64,000 bases of DNA, taken from positions 101,675 to 165,674 of the forward strand of contig NZ_JACHLI010000016.1 in NCBI RefSeq assembly GCF_014204515.1, read 5' to 3'. Every line of letters starts with the position of its first letter. Within the stretch, counting starts at the first letter, position 1. The notes below the pieces were generated by a model. That model saw nothing but the letters and a program-made list of their open reading frames with translations. It did not search any database and was not told the DNA's origin. Positions 35,555-50,632 of this stretch are shown here, in pieces. The position numbers were made by a program, and so were the translations under genes. This DNA is from Pseudomonas nitroreducens (GTDB taxonomy: Bacteria; Pseudomonadota; Gammaproteobacteria; Pseudomonadales; Pseudomonadaceae).

Positions 35555-35570
35555 CTGGTTATTTATACAG
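35555..35570 (-). promoter_or_regulatory. LexA (SOS) box of recN
   Basis: On the minus strand CTGTATAAATAACCAG matches the consensus CTG-N10-CAG with an AT-rich centre. It ends 24 bases before the recN ATG, and the overlapping TATAAATA can serve as the -10 region. Confidence 0.85.
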
Positions 35571-35632
35571 TATTTTTTGCCGCTGGCAATTCTCCCTCGT
35601 CGCCTTTGCAGGTTGCCTCCTGGCGTCGCGCC

Positions 35633-35660
35633 CTTGAAGTCGGGAAAAGCCGCCCCATAT
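35633..35660 (+). promoter_or_regulatory. Sigma-32 heat-shock promoter of grpE
   Basis: CTTGAAG and CCCCATAT are separated by 13 bases, close to the RpoH consensus. The predicted start lies about 60 bases upstream of grpE, consistent with heat induction of grpE-dnaK. Confidence 0.85.
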
Positions 35661-35730
35661 ACACGGCAGAGCCGCGGACCATTGGGTTCGCCTTGTTTTC
35701 AAAGGCTTATTTTCTTTTTAGGAGAGTGGC

Positions 35731-36294
35731 ATGTCTGACGAACAACAGACTCAGGATTCCCAGTTCAACGAGCAGCCGGACACCGGCGCTACCGGGGATC
35801 TGAACGCCCGCGTGCTGGAACTGGAAGAACAGGTCGCCGCGGCGAAGGATCAGAGCCTGCGCGCCGTTGCCGAGCTGCAGAACGTCCGCCGCCGTGCCGA
35901 GCAGGACGTGGAGAAGGCGCACAAGTTCGCCCTGGAGAAATTCGCCGGCGACCTGCTGCCGATCGTCGATACCCTCGAGCGCGCGCTGGAGATGTCGAAC
36001 CCGGAAGATGAAGCGATCAAGCCGATGCGCGAAGGCATCGAGCTGACGCTGAAGATGTTCCACGACACCTTGAAGCGCTACAACCTCGAGCCGGTCGACC
36101 CGCACGGCGAGCCGTTCAACCCCGAACACCACCAGGCCATGGCCATGGAGGCGAGTGATCGCCTCGAACCGGGCAGTGTGGTCAAGGTGTTCCAGAAGGG
36201 CTATCTGCTCAACGGTCGCCTGCTGCGTCCGGCCATGGTCGTGGTCAGCAAGGCACCGGAACAAACTCCGCCTTCGATCGACGAGAAGGCTTGA
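35731..36294 (+). CDS. grpE: Nucleotide exchange factor GrpE
   Basis: The 187-residue GrpE has the acidic, disordered N-terminus, the long dimer-forming helix (LNARVLELEEQVAAAKDQSLRAVAELQNVRRRAEQDVEKAHKFALEKF) and the C-terminal beta wing with NPEHHQAMAMEA, GSVVKVFQKGYLLNGRLLRPAMVVVSK. It releases ADP from DnaK. The ribosome site AGGAGAG precedes the ATG. It is the first gene of the grpE-dnaK-dnaJ group, behind a sigma-32 promoter; dnaK follows after 90 bases. Confidence 0.97.
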   Translation: MSDEQQTQDSQFNEQPDTGATGDLNARVLELEEQVAAAKDQSLRAVAELQNVRRRAEQDVEKAHKFALEKFAGDLLPIVDTLERALEMSNPEDEAIKPMREGIELTLKMFHDTLKRYNLEPVDPHGEPFNPEHHQAMAMEASDRLEPGSVVKVFQKGYLLNGRLLRPAMVVVSKAPEQTPPSIDEKA

Positions 36295-36384
36295 AATCCA
36301 CCACCCGGTCCCCATCTGGGTAATCAACCGAGCCAAAGACCCGCAACAGGGTCAGCGCGGAATCTAATTTCTGGAGAGTGAAAT

Positions 36385-38301
<1,917 letters not shown>

Positions 38302-38324
38302 GCCGCGTGCTTACTTCCGCCCCG

Positions 38325-38350
38325 GCGCACCGACCAGCGTGTCGGTGCGC
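38325..38350 (+). other. Hairpin between dnaK and dnaJ
   Basis: GCGCACCGAC and GTCGGTGCGC form a perfect 10-bp stem with a 6-base loop. No T-run follows, so it may attenuate partly or protect the dnaK message, explaining lower dnaJ output. Confidence 0.55.
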
Positions 38351-38423
38351 ATGAAACGTCACGCGGGGGCTTGCTCCCGCGTTGGCGTGTCTGGGGGAAA
38401 GGTTTTCAAGGTGCAAAGAATTT

Positions 38424-39554
38424 ATGGCCAAACGTGATTTTTACGAGGTACTGGGTGTCGAGCGCGGCGCCAGCGAAGCGGACCTGAAGAAGGCCTATCG
38501 CCGGCTCGCCATGAAGTTCCACCCGGACCGCAATCCCGGCGACAAGGAAGCCGAGGACAAATTCAAGGAGGCCAACGAGGCGTACGAGGTCCTGTCCGAC
38601 GCCAGCAAGCGTGCGGCCTATGACCAGTACGGCCATGCCGGCGTCGACCCGCAGATGGGTGGCGGCGGTGCGGGCTTCGGTGGCGCGAGCTTCTCCGACA
38701 TCTTCGGTGATGTCTTCAGCGACTTCTTCGGTGGCAGTGGCGGTCGTGGCGGCTCCCGTGGCGGTCCGGCGCGCGGCGCCGACCTGCGCTACACCCTCGA
38801 TCTGGACCTGGAAGACGCGGTTCGCGGCACCACCGTGACCATCCGTGTTCCGACCCTGGTCGGCTGCAAGACCTGCAGCGGCAGCGGCGCCAAGCCCGGT
38901 ACCACGCCGGTCACCTGTACCACCTGCGGTGGTATCGGTCAGGTGCGCATGCAGCAGGGCTTCTTCTCGGTGCAGCAGACCTGCCCGCGCTGCCATGGCA
39001 GCGGCAAGATGATCACCGACCCCTGTGGCTCGTGCCATGGCCAGGGCCGCGTGGAAGAGCACAAGACCCTGTCGGTGAAAGTCCCGGCCGGCGTCGATAC
39101 CGGTGATCGCATCCGTCTCACTGGCGAAGGCGAAGCCGGCGCCCACGGTGGCCCGGCGGGCGACCTGTACGTGGTGGTGAACGTGCGCGAGCACGACATC
39201 TTCCAGCGCGACGGCAAGCACCTGTACTGCGAAGTGCCGATCAGCTTCGCCGACGCTGCCCTGGGTGGCGAGCTGGAAGTGCCGACCCTGGATGGCCGCG
39301 TCAAGCTGAAGATCCCCGAGGGCACCCAGACCGGCAAGCTGTTCCGCCTGCGCGGCAAGGGCGTCGCTCCAGTGCGCGGTGGCGGTGCCGGCGACCTGAT
39401 GTGCCGCGTCGTCGTGGAGACCCCGGTGCAGCTGGACAAGCGTCAGCGCGAGCTGCTCGAAGAGTTCCGCAATACCCTGCAGGGCAACTCTTCCAATTCG
39501 CCGAAGGCCAGTGGCTGGTTCGAAGGCATGAAGCGCTTCTTCGACGATCTTTAA
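38424..39554 (+). CDS. dnaJ: Co-chaperone DnaJ (Hsp40)
   Basis: The 376-residue type I Hsp40 begins at MAKRDFYEVLGVERGASEAD. The J domain has the HPD motif in MKFHPDRNPGD. The Gly/Phe region runs about 75-125 (MGGGGAGFGGASFSDIFGDVF). Four zinc-binding repeats follow (CKTCSGSGAK, CTTCGGIGQ, CPRCHGSGK, CGSCHGQGR), then the client-binding beta domains. It stimulates DnaK ATPase. The frame is open 14 codons upstream, but the Met at 38424 is the conserved start. Confidence 0.97.
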   Translation: MAKRDFYEVLGVERGASEADLKKAYRRLAMKFHPDRNPGDKEAEDKFKEANEAYEVLSDASKRAAYDQYGHAGVDPQMGGGGAGFGGASFSDIFGDVFSDFFGGSGGRGGSRGGPARGADLRYTLDLDLEDAVRGTTVTIRVPTLVGCKTCSGSGAKPGTTPVTCTTCGGIGQVRMQQGFFSVQQTCPRCHGSGKMITDPCGSCHGQGRVEEHKTLSVKVPAGVDTGDRIRLTGEGEAGAHGGPAGDLYVVVNVREHDIFQRDGKHLYCEVPISFADAALGGELEVPTLDGRVKLKIPEGTQTGKLFRLRGKGVAPVRGGGAGDLMCRVVVETPVQLDKRQRELLEEFRNTLQGNSSNSPKASGWFEGMKRFFDDL

Positions 39555-39557
39555 CTT

Positions 39558-39612
39558 CGGCGGCAGGTGGCAGGCGGCAGGCTTCAGGAGCTCGGCGCCT
39601 GCAGCCTGCAGC
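39558..39612. repeat. REP-like palindromic repeat, copy B
   Basis: This stretch between dnaJ and dapB contains CAGGCGGCAGGCTTCAGG (39571-39588). Its exact reverse complement occurs at 31170-31187. A GCCTGCAG-rich right half can fold back on it. Confidence 0.65.
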
Positions 39613-39633
39613 CAACAGCCTGGAGCTGTTTTT

Positions 39634-40440
39634 ATGCGACGTATAGCCGTAATGGGCGCCGCCGGGCGCATGGGCAAGACCCTGATCGAGGCGGTCCAGC
39701 AGACCAATGGCAGTGCCGGCCTGACCGCGGCGGTCGATCGCCCGGACAGTACGCTGGTCGGCGCCGACGCGGGTGAGCTGGCCGGCCTGGGCCGCATCGG
39801 TGTGCCGCTGTCGGGCGACCTGGCCAAGGTGGTCGACGAGTTCGACGTGCTGATCGACTTCACCCACCCGACCGTCACCCTGAAGAACCTGGAAGTCTGC
39901 CGCAAGGCCGGCAAGGCCATGGTTATCGGCACCACTGGTTTCTCCGCGGCGGAGAAGGAGCTGCTCAGCGAAGCAGCGAAGGACATCCCGATCGTCTTCG
40001 CGGCCAACTACAGCGTTGGTGTGAACCTCTGCCTGAAGCTGCTCGATACCGCTGCCCGCGTGCTGGGCGACGACGTGGACATCGAGATTCTCGAAGCGCA
40101 CCACCGCCACAAGGTCGACGCGCCGTCCGGCACTGCACTGCGCATGGGCGAAGTGGTCGCCAATGCGCTGGGTCGTGATCTGGAGAAGGTGGCCGTGTAC
40201 GGTCGCGAAGGCCAGACCGGCGCCCGTCCGCGTGAGACCATCGGCTTCGCCACCGTGCGTGCCGGCGACGTGGTGGGCGATCACACCGTGCTGTTCGCCG
40301 CTGATGGCGAGCGCGTGGAAATCACCCACAAGGCTTCGAGTCGCATGACCTTCGCTCGCGGCGCCGTGCGTGCCGCGCAATGGCTGGAAGGGCAGGCCAA
40401 TGGCCTGTACGACATGCAGGACGTTCTCGGCCTGCGCTGA
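39634..40440 (+). CDS. dapB: 4-hydroxy-tetrahydrodipicolinate reductase DapB
   Basis: The 268-residue enzyme reduces the cyclic precursor of diaminopimelate and lysine, using NAD(P)H. The nucleotide-binding motif is VMGAAGRMGKTL (residues 5-16). The central GTTGFSAAEKELL and AANYSVGVNLCLKLL blocks and the active site EAHHRHKVDAPSGTALRMGE (His-His and Lys) are complete. The ATG is preceded by a GGAGCTG ribosome site inside the tail of a REP-like repeat. It is followed by a promoter/terminator region before carA. Confidence 0.96.
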   Translation: MRRIAVMGAAGRMGKTLIEAVQQTNGSAGLTAAVDRPDSTLVGADAGELAGLGRIGVPLSGDLAKVVDEFDVLIDFTHPTVTLKNLEVCRKAGKAMVIGTTGFSAAEKELLSEAAKDIPIVFAANYSVGVNLCLKLLDTAARVLGDDVDIEILEAHHRHKVDAPSGTALRMGEVVANALGRDLEKVAVYGREGQTGARPRETIGFATVRAGDVVGDHTVLFAADGERVEITHKASSRMTFARGAVRAAQWLEGQANGLYDMQDVLGLR

Positions 40441-40468
40441 GCGGCATGGCCGTACGTCGTGCAAAAGG

Positions 40469-40520
40469 TGGACCAGGATGTCGCATTTCTGTAAACTACA
40501 GCTTTAGTGTGTCCACTAAA
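40469..40520 (+). promoter_or_regulatory. Promoter and two dyads upstream of carA
   Basis: TGGACC and TAAACT are spaced by 17 bases (40469-40497). The -10 lies inside a short palindrome CTGTAAACTACAG (40489-40501), and just after it is TTTAGTGTGTCCACTAAA (40503-40520), with 7-base arms. Either could be an operator for arginine or pyrimidine control; that is inference. Confidence 0.5.
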
Positions 40521-40541
40521 AGTAGCGCAGCATGATCACAT

Positions 40542-40582
40542 AAAAAGCGGGATGACTTCTTCAGATGTCATCCCGCTTTTTT
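40542..40582 (+). terminator. Terminator between dapB and carA (possible carA attenuator)
   Basis: AAAAAGCGGGATGAC pairs with GTCATCCCGCTTTTT across a 10-base loop. It lies downstream of the likely carA promoter and 45 bases before carA, so it could either end dapB transcripts or regulate entry into carA. Confidence 0.88.
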
Positions 40583-40627
40583 ACAATCTGCGCACGCCCA
40601 GCCAGGCTTGAACTACGGGAGGTCTTC

Positions 40628-41764
40628 TTGACTAAGCCAGCCATACTTGCACTTGCCGACGGCAGCGTTTTTCGCGGTGAAGCCATCGGCGCCGACGGCC
40701 ATACCGTCGGAGAGGTGGTGTTCAACACCGCCATGACCGGCTACCAGGAAATCCTCACCGATCCTTCCTACGCCCAACAGATCGTCACCCTGACCTACCC
40801 GCACATCGGCAACACCGGCACCACGCCCGAGGACGCCGAGTCGAACAAGGTCTGGGCCGCCGGCCTGATCATCCGTGACCTGCCGCTGCTGTCCAGCAGC
40901 TGGCGCGACAAGCAGTCCCTGCCGGACTACCTGAAAGAGAATGGCACCGTTGCCATCGCCGGCATCGATACCCGCCGCCTGACCCGCATCCTGCGCGAGA
41001 AGGGTTCGCAGAACGGCTGCATCCTGGTCGGCGACGACGCCACCGAGGAAAAGGCCCTCGAACTGGCGCGCGGCTTCCCGGGCCTGAAGGGCATGGACCT
41101 GGCGAAAGTCGTTTCCTCCACCGAGCGCTACGAGTGGCGTTCCAGCGTGTGGAACCTGGAAACCGACAGCCATCCGGACATCGCTGCTGCCGACCTGCCG
41201 TACCACGTGGTCGCCTACGATTTCGGCGTGAAGCTGAACATCCTGCGCATGCTGGTCGCCCGCGGCTGCCGCCTGACCGTGGTGCCGGCGCAGACCCCGG
41301 CCAGCGAAGTGCTCGCCCTGAATCCGGACGGCATCTTCCTCTCCAACGGCCCTGGCGACCCTGAGCCGTGCGACTACGCCATCCAGGCCATCCGCGAGTT
41401 TCTCGACACCGAGATCCCGGTGTTCGGCATCTGCCTGGGCCACCAGTTGCTGGCCCTGGCCTCCGGCGCCAAGACCCTGAAGATGGGCCACGGCCACCAC
41501 GGTGCCAACCACCCGGTGCAGGACCTGGATTCGGGCGTGGTGATGATCACCAGCCAGAACCACGGTTTCGCCGTCGATGAAGGCAGCATGCCGGCCAACC
41601 TGCGCGCCACCCACAAGTCGCTGTTCGACGGCACCCTGCAGGGTATCGAACGCACCGACAAGGTGGCCTTCAGCTTCCAGGGTCACCCGGAAGCCAGCCC
41701 AGGCCCGCACGACGTGGCTCCGCTGTTCGACCGCTTTATCGCGGCGATGGCCGAGCGTCGCTGA
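40628..41764 (+). CDS. carA: Carbamoyl-phosphate synthase small subunit CarA
   Basis: The 378-residue glutaminase subunit passes ammonia to CarB for carbamoyl phosphate, needed for arginine and pyrimidines. The N-terminal domain starts TKPAILALADGSVFRGEAIGADGH. The class I amidotransferase has the nucleophile in FGICLGHQLLALASG and the His/Glu in FQGHPEASPGPHD. The start is TTG, supported by GGGAGGT a few bases before it and by where the family begins; the frame is open 21 codons further upstream but overlaps the terminator. A LysE gene separates it from carB, as in PAO1. Confidence 0.95.
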   Translation: MTKPAILALADGSVFRGEAIGADGHTVGEVVFNTAMTGYQEILTDPSYAQQIVTLTYPHIGNTGTTPEDAESNKVWAAGLIIRDLPLLSSSWRDKQSLPDYLKENGTVAIAGIDTRRLTRILREKGSQNGCILVGDDATEEKALELARGFPGLKGMDLAKVVSSTERYEWRSSVWNLETDSHPDIAAADLPYHVVAYDFGVKLNILRMLVARGCRLTVVPAQTPASEVLALNPDGIFLSNGPGDPEPCDYAIQAIREFLDTEIPVFGICLGHQLLALASGAKTLKMGHGHHGANHPVQDLDSGVVMITSQNHGFAVDEGSMPANLRATHKSLFDGTLQGIERTDKVAFSFQGHPEASPGPHDVAPLFDRFIAAMAERR

Positions 41765-41790
41765 GTACGAGCTCGAAGAGGTAGAAGAAG

Positions 41791-42447
41791 ATGATGCCGA
41801 CCCTGGGAATCACCGACCTCTGGACCTACGTCCTGGGTACGTTGTTCATCGTCCTGCTGCCGGGGCCGAACTCGCTGTTCGTCCTCGCCACCGCCGCCCA
41901 GCGCGGCGTGGCTTCGGGCTACCGGGCGGCGAGTGCGGTGTTCCTCGGCGATGCGATCCTGATGTTCCTCTCGGCGCTGGGTATCGCCTCGGTCCTCAAG
42001 GCCGAGCCGATGCTGTTCCTGGGCCTGAAGTACGTCGGCGCCGCCTACCTGTTCTACCTGGGTATCGGCATGCTCCGCGGCGGCTGGCAGAAGCTGCGCC
42101 ACCCGCTGGAAGCGGCCGCCGCGCCGGCCAAGGAAGTGGACGTCAACCAGCCGTTCCGCAAGGCGCTGCTGCTGAGCCTGTCCAACCCCAAGGCGATCCT
42201 CTTCTTCATTTCCTTCTTCATCCAGTTCGTCGACCCGGGTTACGCCTATCCCGGCCTGTCGTTCCTGGTGCTGGGCACGATCCTCGAGATCATCAGCGCC
42301 CTGTACCTGAGTTTCCTGATTTTCTCCGGTGTGCGTCTGGCGGCCTGGTTCCGTCGGCGGCAACGGCTGGCTGCCGGCGCCTCGAGCGGCGTCGGCGCCC
42401 TGTTCGTCGGCTTTGGCGTGAAGCTGGCCAGCGCAACCCTTTCCTGA
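41791..42447 (+). CDS. LysE family amino-acid exporter
   Basis: The 218-residue inner-membrane protein of the LysE/RhtB family has about six hydrophobic segments. The conserved first block is YVLGTLFIVLLPGPNSLFVLATAAQRG; LSNPKAILFFISFFIQFVDPGY marks the second half. It probably exports an amino acid or analogue. It is inserted between carA and carB in Pseudomonas, so it may relieve arginine or citrulline-related load; that link is inferred from position. Two consecutive ATG codons exist; either is a possible start. Confidence 0.88.
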   Translation: MMPTLGITDLWTYVLGTLFIVLLPGPNSLFVLATAAQRGVASGYRAASAVFLGDAILMFLSALGIASVLKAEPMLFLGLKYVGAAYLFYLGIGMLRGGWQKLRHPLEAAAAPAKEVDVNQPFRKALLLSLSNPKAILFFISFFIQFVDPGYAYPGLSFLVLGTILEIISALYLSFLIFSGVRLAAWFRRRQRLAAGASSGVGALFVGFGVKLASATLS

Positions 42448-42466
42448 ATATTGCAACGAGAGTCCC

Positions 42467-45684
<3,218 letters not shown>

Positions 45685-45688
<4 letters not shown>

Positions 45689-46161
45689 GCAAATTTCCAA
45701 TGACCGTCCAGGGCGCTCGCGCCCTGGAAGAAGAACTGAAATACCTGAAGACCGTTCTGCGTCCGCAGATCACCCAGGCCATCGCCGAAGCGCGTGAACT
45801 GGGCGACCTCAAGGAAAACGCCGAATACCACGCGGCTCGTGAGCAGCAGGGCATGTCCGAGGCGCGCATCCGCGACATCGAGGCCAAGCTGTCCAACGCG
45901 CAGATCATCGACGTGACCACCATTCCGCACAGCGGCAAGGTGATCTTCGGCACCACCGTGGATATCGCCAACGTCGAGACCGACGAGACCGTGACCTACC
46001 AGATCGTCGGCGACGACGAGGCGGACATCAAGAACAGCAAGATCTCGGTCAACTCGCCGATCGCCCGTGCGCTGATCGGCAAGACCGAAGGCGATGCGGT
46101 CCTGGTGAAAACCCCAGGCGGCGACGTCGAGTACGAGATCGTTGAAGTCCGCCACGCCTGA
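45685..46161 (+). CDS. greA: Transcript cleavage factor GreA
   Basis: The 158-residue protein has the N-terminal coiled coil (TVQGARALEEELKYLKTVLRPQITQAIAEARELGDLKENAEYHAAREQQGMSEARI), with the tip acidic residues in GDLKENAEYHAA, and the C-terminal FKBP-like domain ending DVEYEIVEVRHA. It enters the RNA polymerase secondary channel and rescues backtracked complexes. It is coupled to carB by ATGA and overlaps the next gene by 20 bases. Confidence 0.97.
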
Positions 46162-46576
46162 TCGGCAATCGCTGAACGCAGGCACCGTCAGTTGGCTGCT
46201 GGCCCAGACATTCTGGGTCGGCGGTCTCTGGCTGCTGCAGTTCGTGGTGCTGCCGGCGCTGGACAGGATCGGCCTGGCGCCGCTGCTGGTGGAGACCGTC
46301 GCTGACGGGCTGAAGCCGTTGCTGCTGGGTTTTGCCGGATTCTGCGTGCTGCTCCAGGCCCTGGTGCTCTGGCAGGCGCGCGGGCTCGCTGCCTTCACTC
46401 GCGAAACGCGGGGGCAGGTGCTGCTCACCGTGCTGGTGATGGCGGCGGTTTATTTCGTGGTGCGCCAGGTCGCGCCGGACGCTCAGCGCTGGCTGCTGTT
46501 CAACTACCTGGTGGTGGCGCTGTGCGGACTGCTGCTGGTGCTGCAACCGGCGCCGGGGCGGGACGAACGGAGCTGA
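46142..46576 (+). CDS. DUF4149-like small membrane protein
   Basis: The 144-residue protein has four hydrophobic segments (about 18-42, 54-76, 90-107, 117-134) and resembles the DUF4149 membrane protein found between greA and yhbY in Pseudomonas (PA4754 position). The first segment reads WLLAQTFWVGGLWLLQFVVLPALD. The start is taken as TTG at 46142, inside greA, because no ATG or GTG follows before the first helix; this start is uncertain. No function is known. Confidence 0.78.
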   Translation: MKSATPDRQSLNAGTVSWLLAQTFWVGGLWLLQFVVLPALDRIGLAPLLVETVADGLKPLLLGFAGFCVLLQALVLWQARGLAAFTRETRGQVLLTVLVMAAVYFVVRQVAPDAQRWLLFNYLVVALCGLLLVLQPAPGRDERS

Positions 46577-46580
46577 CGCG

Positions 46581-46601
46581 GCGGAGCCTTGCCGGCTCCG
46601 C
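46581..46601. terminator. Hairpin between the DUF4149 gene and yhbY
   Basis: GCGGAGCC and GGCTCCGC form a perfect 8-bp stem with a 5-base loop between convergent genes. It has no clear T-run. Confidence 0.5.
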
Positions 46602-46618
46602 GCTACCGGGCTTGACTG

Positions 46619-46933
46619 TCAGAGACCGCTGTAACGGCTGATGTTCGACAGGTTCTTGTTCGGCTTGGGATTGCGACGATAGATCAGCGCCATCTTGCCG
46701 ATGCTCTGCACCAGTTCGCAGCTACCGTTCTGGCAGAGTTCGTCGATCAGCGCACGACGATCGTCGCGTTCGGCGACACGGAACTGCACCTTGATCAGTT
46801 CATGATCGTTGAGCGCACGCTCAAGCTCGGCCATCACACCTTCCGAAAGACCGTTTTCAGCAACGGTCAATACGGGTTTCAGGTGATGCCCGATAGATTT
46901 GAACTGCTTTTTCTGCTCCTGAGAGAGCGCCAT
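46619..46933 (-). CDS. yhbY: CRM-domain ribosome assembly protein YhbY
   Basis: This 104-residue RNA-binding protein of the YhbY/CRM family acts in 50S maturation. The fold-defining segments are LSQEQKKQFKSIGHHLKPVLTVAENGLSEGV, HELIKVQFRVAERDDR and QSIGKMALIYRRNPKPN, which contains the GxxG-like loop region. It is divergent from rlmE, itself a 50S rRNA methyltransferase; the intervening 78 bases must hold both promoters. Confidence 0.94.
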   Translation of the reverse strand: MALSQEQKKQFKSIGHHLKPVLTVAENGLSEGVMAELERALNDHELIKVQFRVAERDDRRALIDELCQNGSCELVQSIGKMALIYRRNPKPNKNLSNISRYSGL

Positions 46934-47011
46934 AATCTGACCCCTGGGAAAAAGGCGGATATTCTACCCGAGTTTCGGTACTACCGGGATGCCGCTCAGA
47001 CGAGGTAATAC

Positions 47012-47635
47012 GTGGCCCGTTCCAAGACTAGCCATCGCTGGCTGAAAGAACATTTCGACGATCCGTACGTGAAGATGGCACAGCGCGACGGCTATCGCTC
47101 GCGCGCCAGCTACAAGCTGCTGGAAATCCAGGAGAAGGATCGCATTCTGCGCCCCGGCATGACCGTGGTCGACCTCGGCGCTGCGCCGGGCGGCTGGTCG
47201 CAGGTCACCAGCCGGGTGATCGGCGACAAGGGTACCCTGATCGCCTCCGACATCCTGCCGATGGACAGCATTCCGGACGTCACCTTCATCCAGGGTGACT
47301 TCACCGAGGACGAGGTTTTTGCCCAGTTGCTCGAGGCCATCGGAGAAAATCCGGTAGACCTTGTGATTTCCGATATGGCCCCCAATATGAGTGGATTGCC
47401 CGCCGTGGACATGCCTCGTGCGATGTTCCTCTGCGAGCTGGCCCTAGACCTGTGCACCCGTGTGCTGCGTCCGGGCGGCGATTTCCTGATCAAGATCTTC
47501 CAGGGTGAGGGTTTCGACGCTTACCACAAGATGGTTCGCGAGAACTTCGAGAAGGTGCAGATGCGCAAACCGCTGTCGTCCCGCGACCGTTCGCGGGAGC
47601 AGTATCTGCTCGCACGAGGCTTTCGCGGCGCCTAG
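47012..47635 (+). CDS. rlmE: 23S rRNA 2'-O-methyltransferase RlmE (FtsJ)
   Basis: The 207-residue methyltransferase modifies U2552 of 23S rRNA during 50S assembly. AdoMet-binding is at VVDLGAAPGGWSQVTSRVIG. The K-D-K-E catalytic tetrad is visible in order (YKLLE, DLVISDMAPN, FLIKIFQGEG, and the late Glu of the SREQYLLARGF region). Start is GTG with GAGGT six bases before it. ftsH follows after about 190 bases, as in most gammaproteobacteria. Confidence 0.96.
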   Translation: MARSKTSHRWLKEHFDDPYVKMAQRDGYRSRASYKLLEIQEKDRILRPGMTVVDLGAAPGGWSQVTSRVIGDKGTLIASDILPMDSIPDVTFIQGDFTEDEVFAQLLEAIGENPVDLVISDMAPNMSGLPAVDMPRAMFLCELALDLCTRVLRPGGDFLIKIFQGEGFDAYHKMVRENFEKVQMRKPLSSRDRSREQYLLARGFRGA

Positions 47636-47827
47636 ACTGGAATGATTGGGCGGGCTTCTGGTCTATGCCTGGCAGGTTTTGCTTGTGCCGGTGAAAGCCG
47701 GGGTTCATAAAGGGTTACAGACGGCGCCTGCCTGGCGGCGGGCGTTGTGTAGTAATTTTGGCCGGAAGGAGTCTGGCCGTCGTGAGAAGCGGTTTCCAGG
47801 GCGGAGCCGGCTTCAGAGGGTAGTCAA

Positions 47828-49756
<1,929 letters not shown>

Positions 49757-49765
49757 GAGCACTGA

Positions 49766-50632
49766 ATGAGTTCGTTGTACCACCCGACCCGGTTGCCTTG
49801 CGGCAACCGGGTTCTTGATTTAAGCCGCCCGCACGTCATGGGCATCCTCAATGTCACCCCTGATTCCTTCTCCGATGGCGGGTGCTTCAACCAGCTCGAC
49901 GTGGCGTTGCGCCATGCGGCGGAAATGGTCGAAGCGGGCGCCACGCTGATCGATATCGGTGGCGAGTCCACCCGTCCCGGTGCTCGCGTGGTATCGCCCA
50001 CCGAGGAGTTGGAACGGGTCGCGCCGGTGGTCGAGGCCATCGCTCGCGAGCTGGACGTGGTCATTTCCGTGGATACGTCCACGCCCTCGGTGATGCGCGA
50101 AACCGCTCGCCTGGGAGCGGGGCTGATCAATGATGTGCGCTCGCTGCAGCGCGACGGCGCCCTGGACGCGGCAGCCGATACCGGCCTGCCGGTCTGCCTG
50201 ATGCACATGCGCGGGGAGCCGGGGAATATGCAGGACGACCCGCGCTACCCGGATATCCTCGAGGAGGTCCGTGGTTTTCTCGATGAGCGGCTGGCGGCTT
50301 GCGAAGCCGTGGGCATTGCCCGCGAGCGCATTGTCCTCGATCCTGGCTTCGGTTTTGCCAAGACCCAGAGCCATAACCTCAACCTGTTCCGCCAGATGGA
50401 GCAGTTGCTCGACATGGGCTGCCCGATCCTGGTCGGCGTGTCCCGCAAGAGCATGATCGGCCGCGCATTGCAGCGTGAGGTCGGCGAAAGACTTTACGGC
50501 AGCCTTGCCCTGGCCGCCCTGGCAGTGAGCAAGGGCGCCAGCATCATCCGGGTGCACGATGTGGCCCAGACAGTAGACGTAGTGCGAATGATCCACGCGG
50601 TGGAAAGCGCAAGAGAAGGAGTGCAGCAATGA
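49766..50632 (+). CDS. folP: Dihydropteroate synthase FolP
   Basis: The 288-residue TIM-barrel enzyme joins p-aminobenzoate to the pterin pyrophosphate in folate synthesis and is the sulfonamide target. The signatures MGILNVTPDSFSDGG and LIDIGGESTRPGAR are the pterin and phosphate sites, followed by VISVDTSTPSVMRE, LINDVRSLQ and LDPGFGFAKTQSHN, and the late GVSRKSMIGR and IRVHDVA. It begins 9 bases after ftsH and overlaps glmM by ATGA. Confidence 0.97.
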   Translation: MSSLYHPTRLPCGNRVLDLSRPHVMGILNVTPDSFSDGGCFNQLDVALRHAAEMVEAGATLIDIGGESTRPGARVVSPTEELERVAPVVEAIARELDVVISVDTSTPSVMRETARLGAGLINDVRSLQRDGALDAAADTGLPVCLMHMRGEPGNMQDDPRYPDILEEVRGFLDERLAACEAVGIARERIVLDPGFGFAKTQSHNLNLFRQMEQLLDMGCPILVGVSRKSMIGRALQREVGERLYGSLALAALAVSKGASIIRVHDVAQTVDVVRMIHAVESAREGVQQ

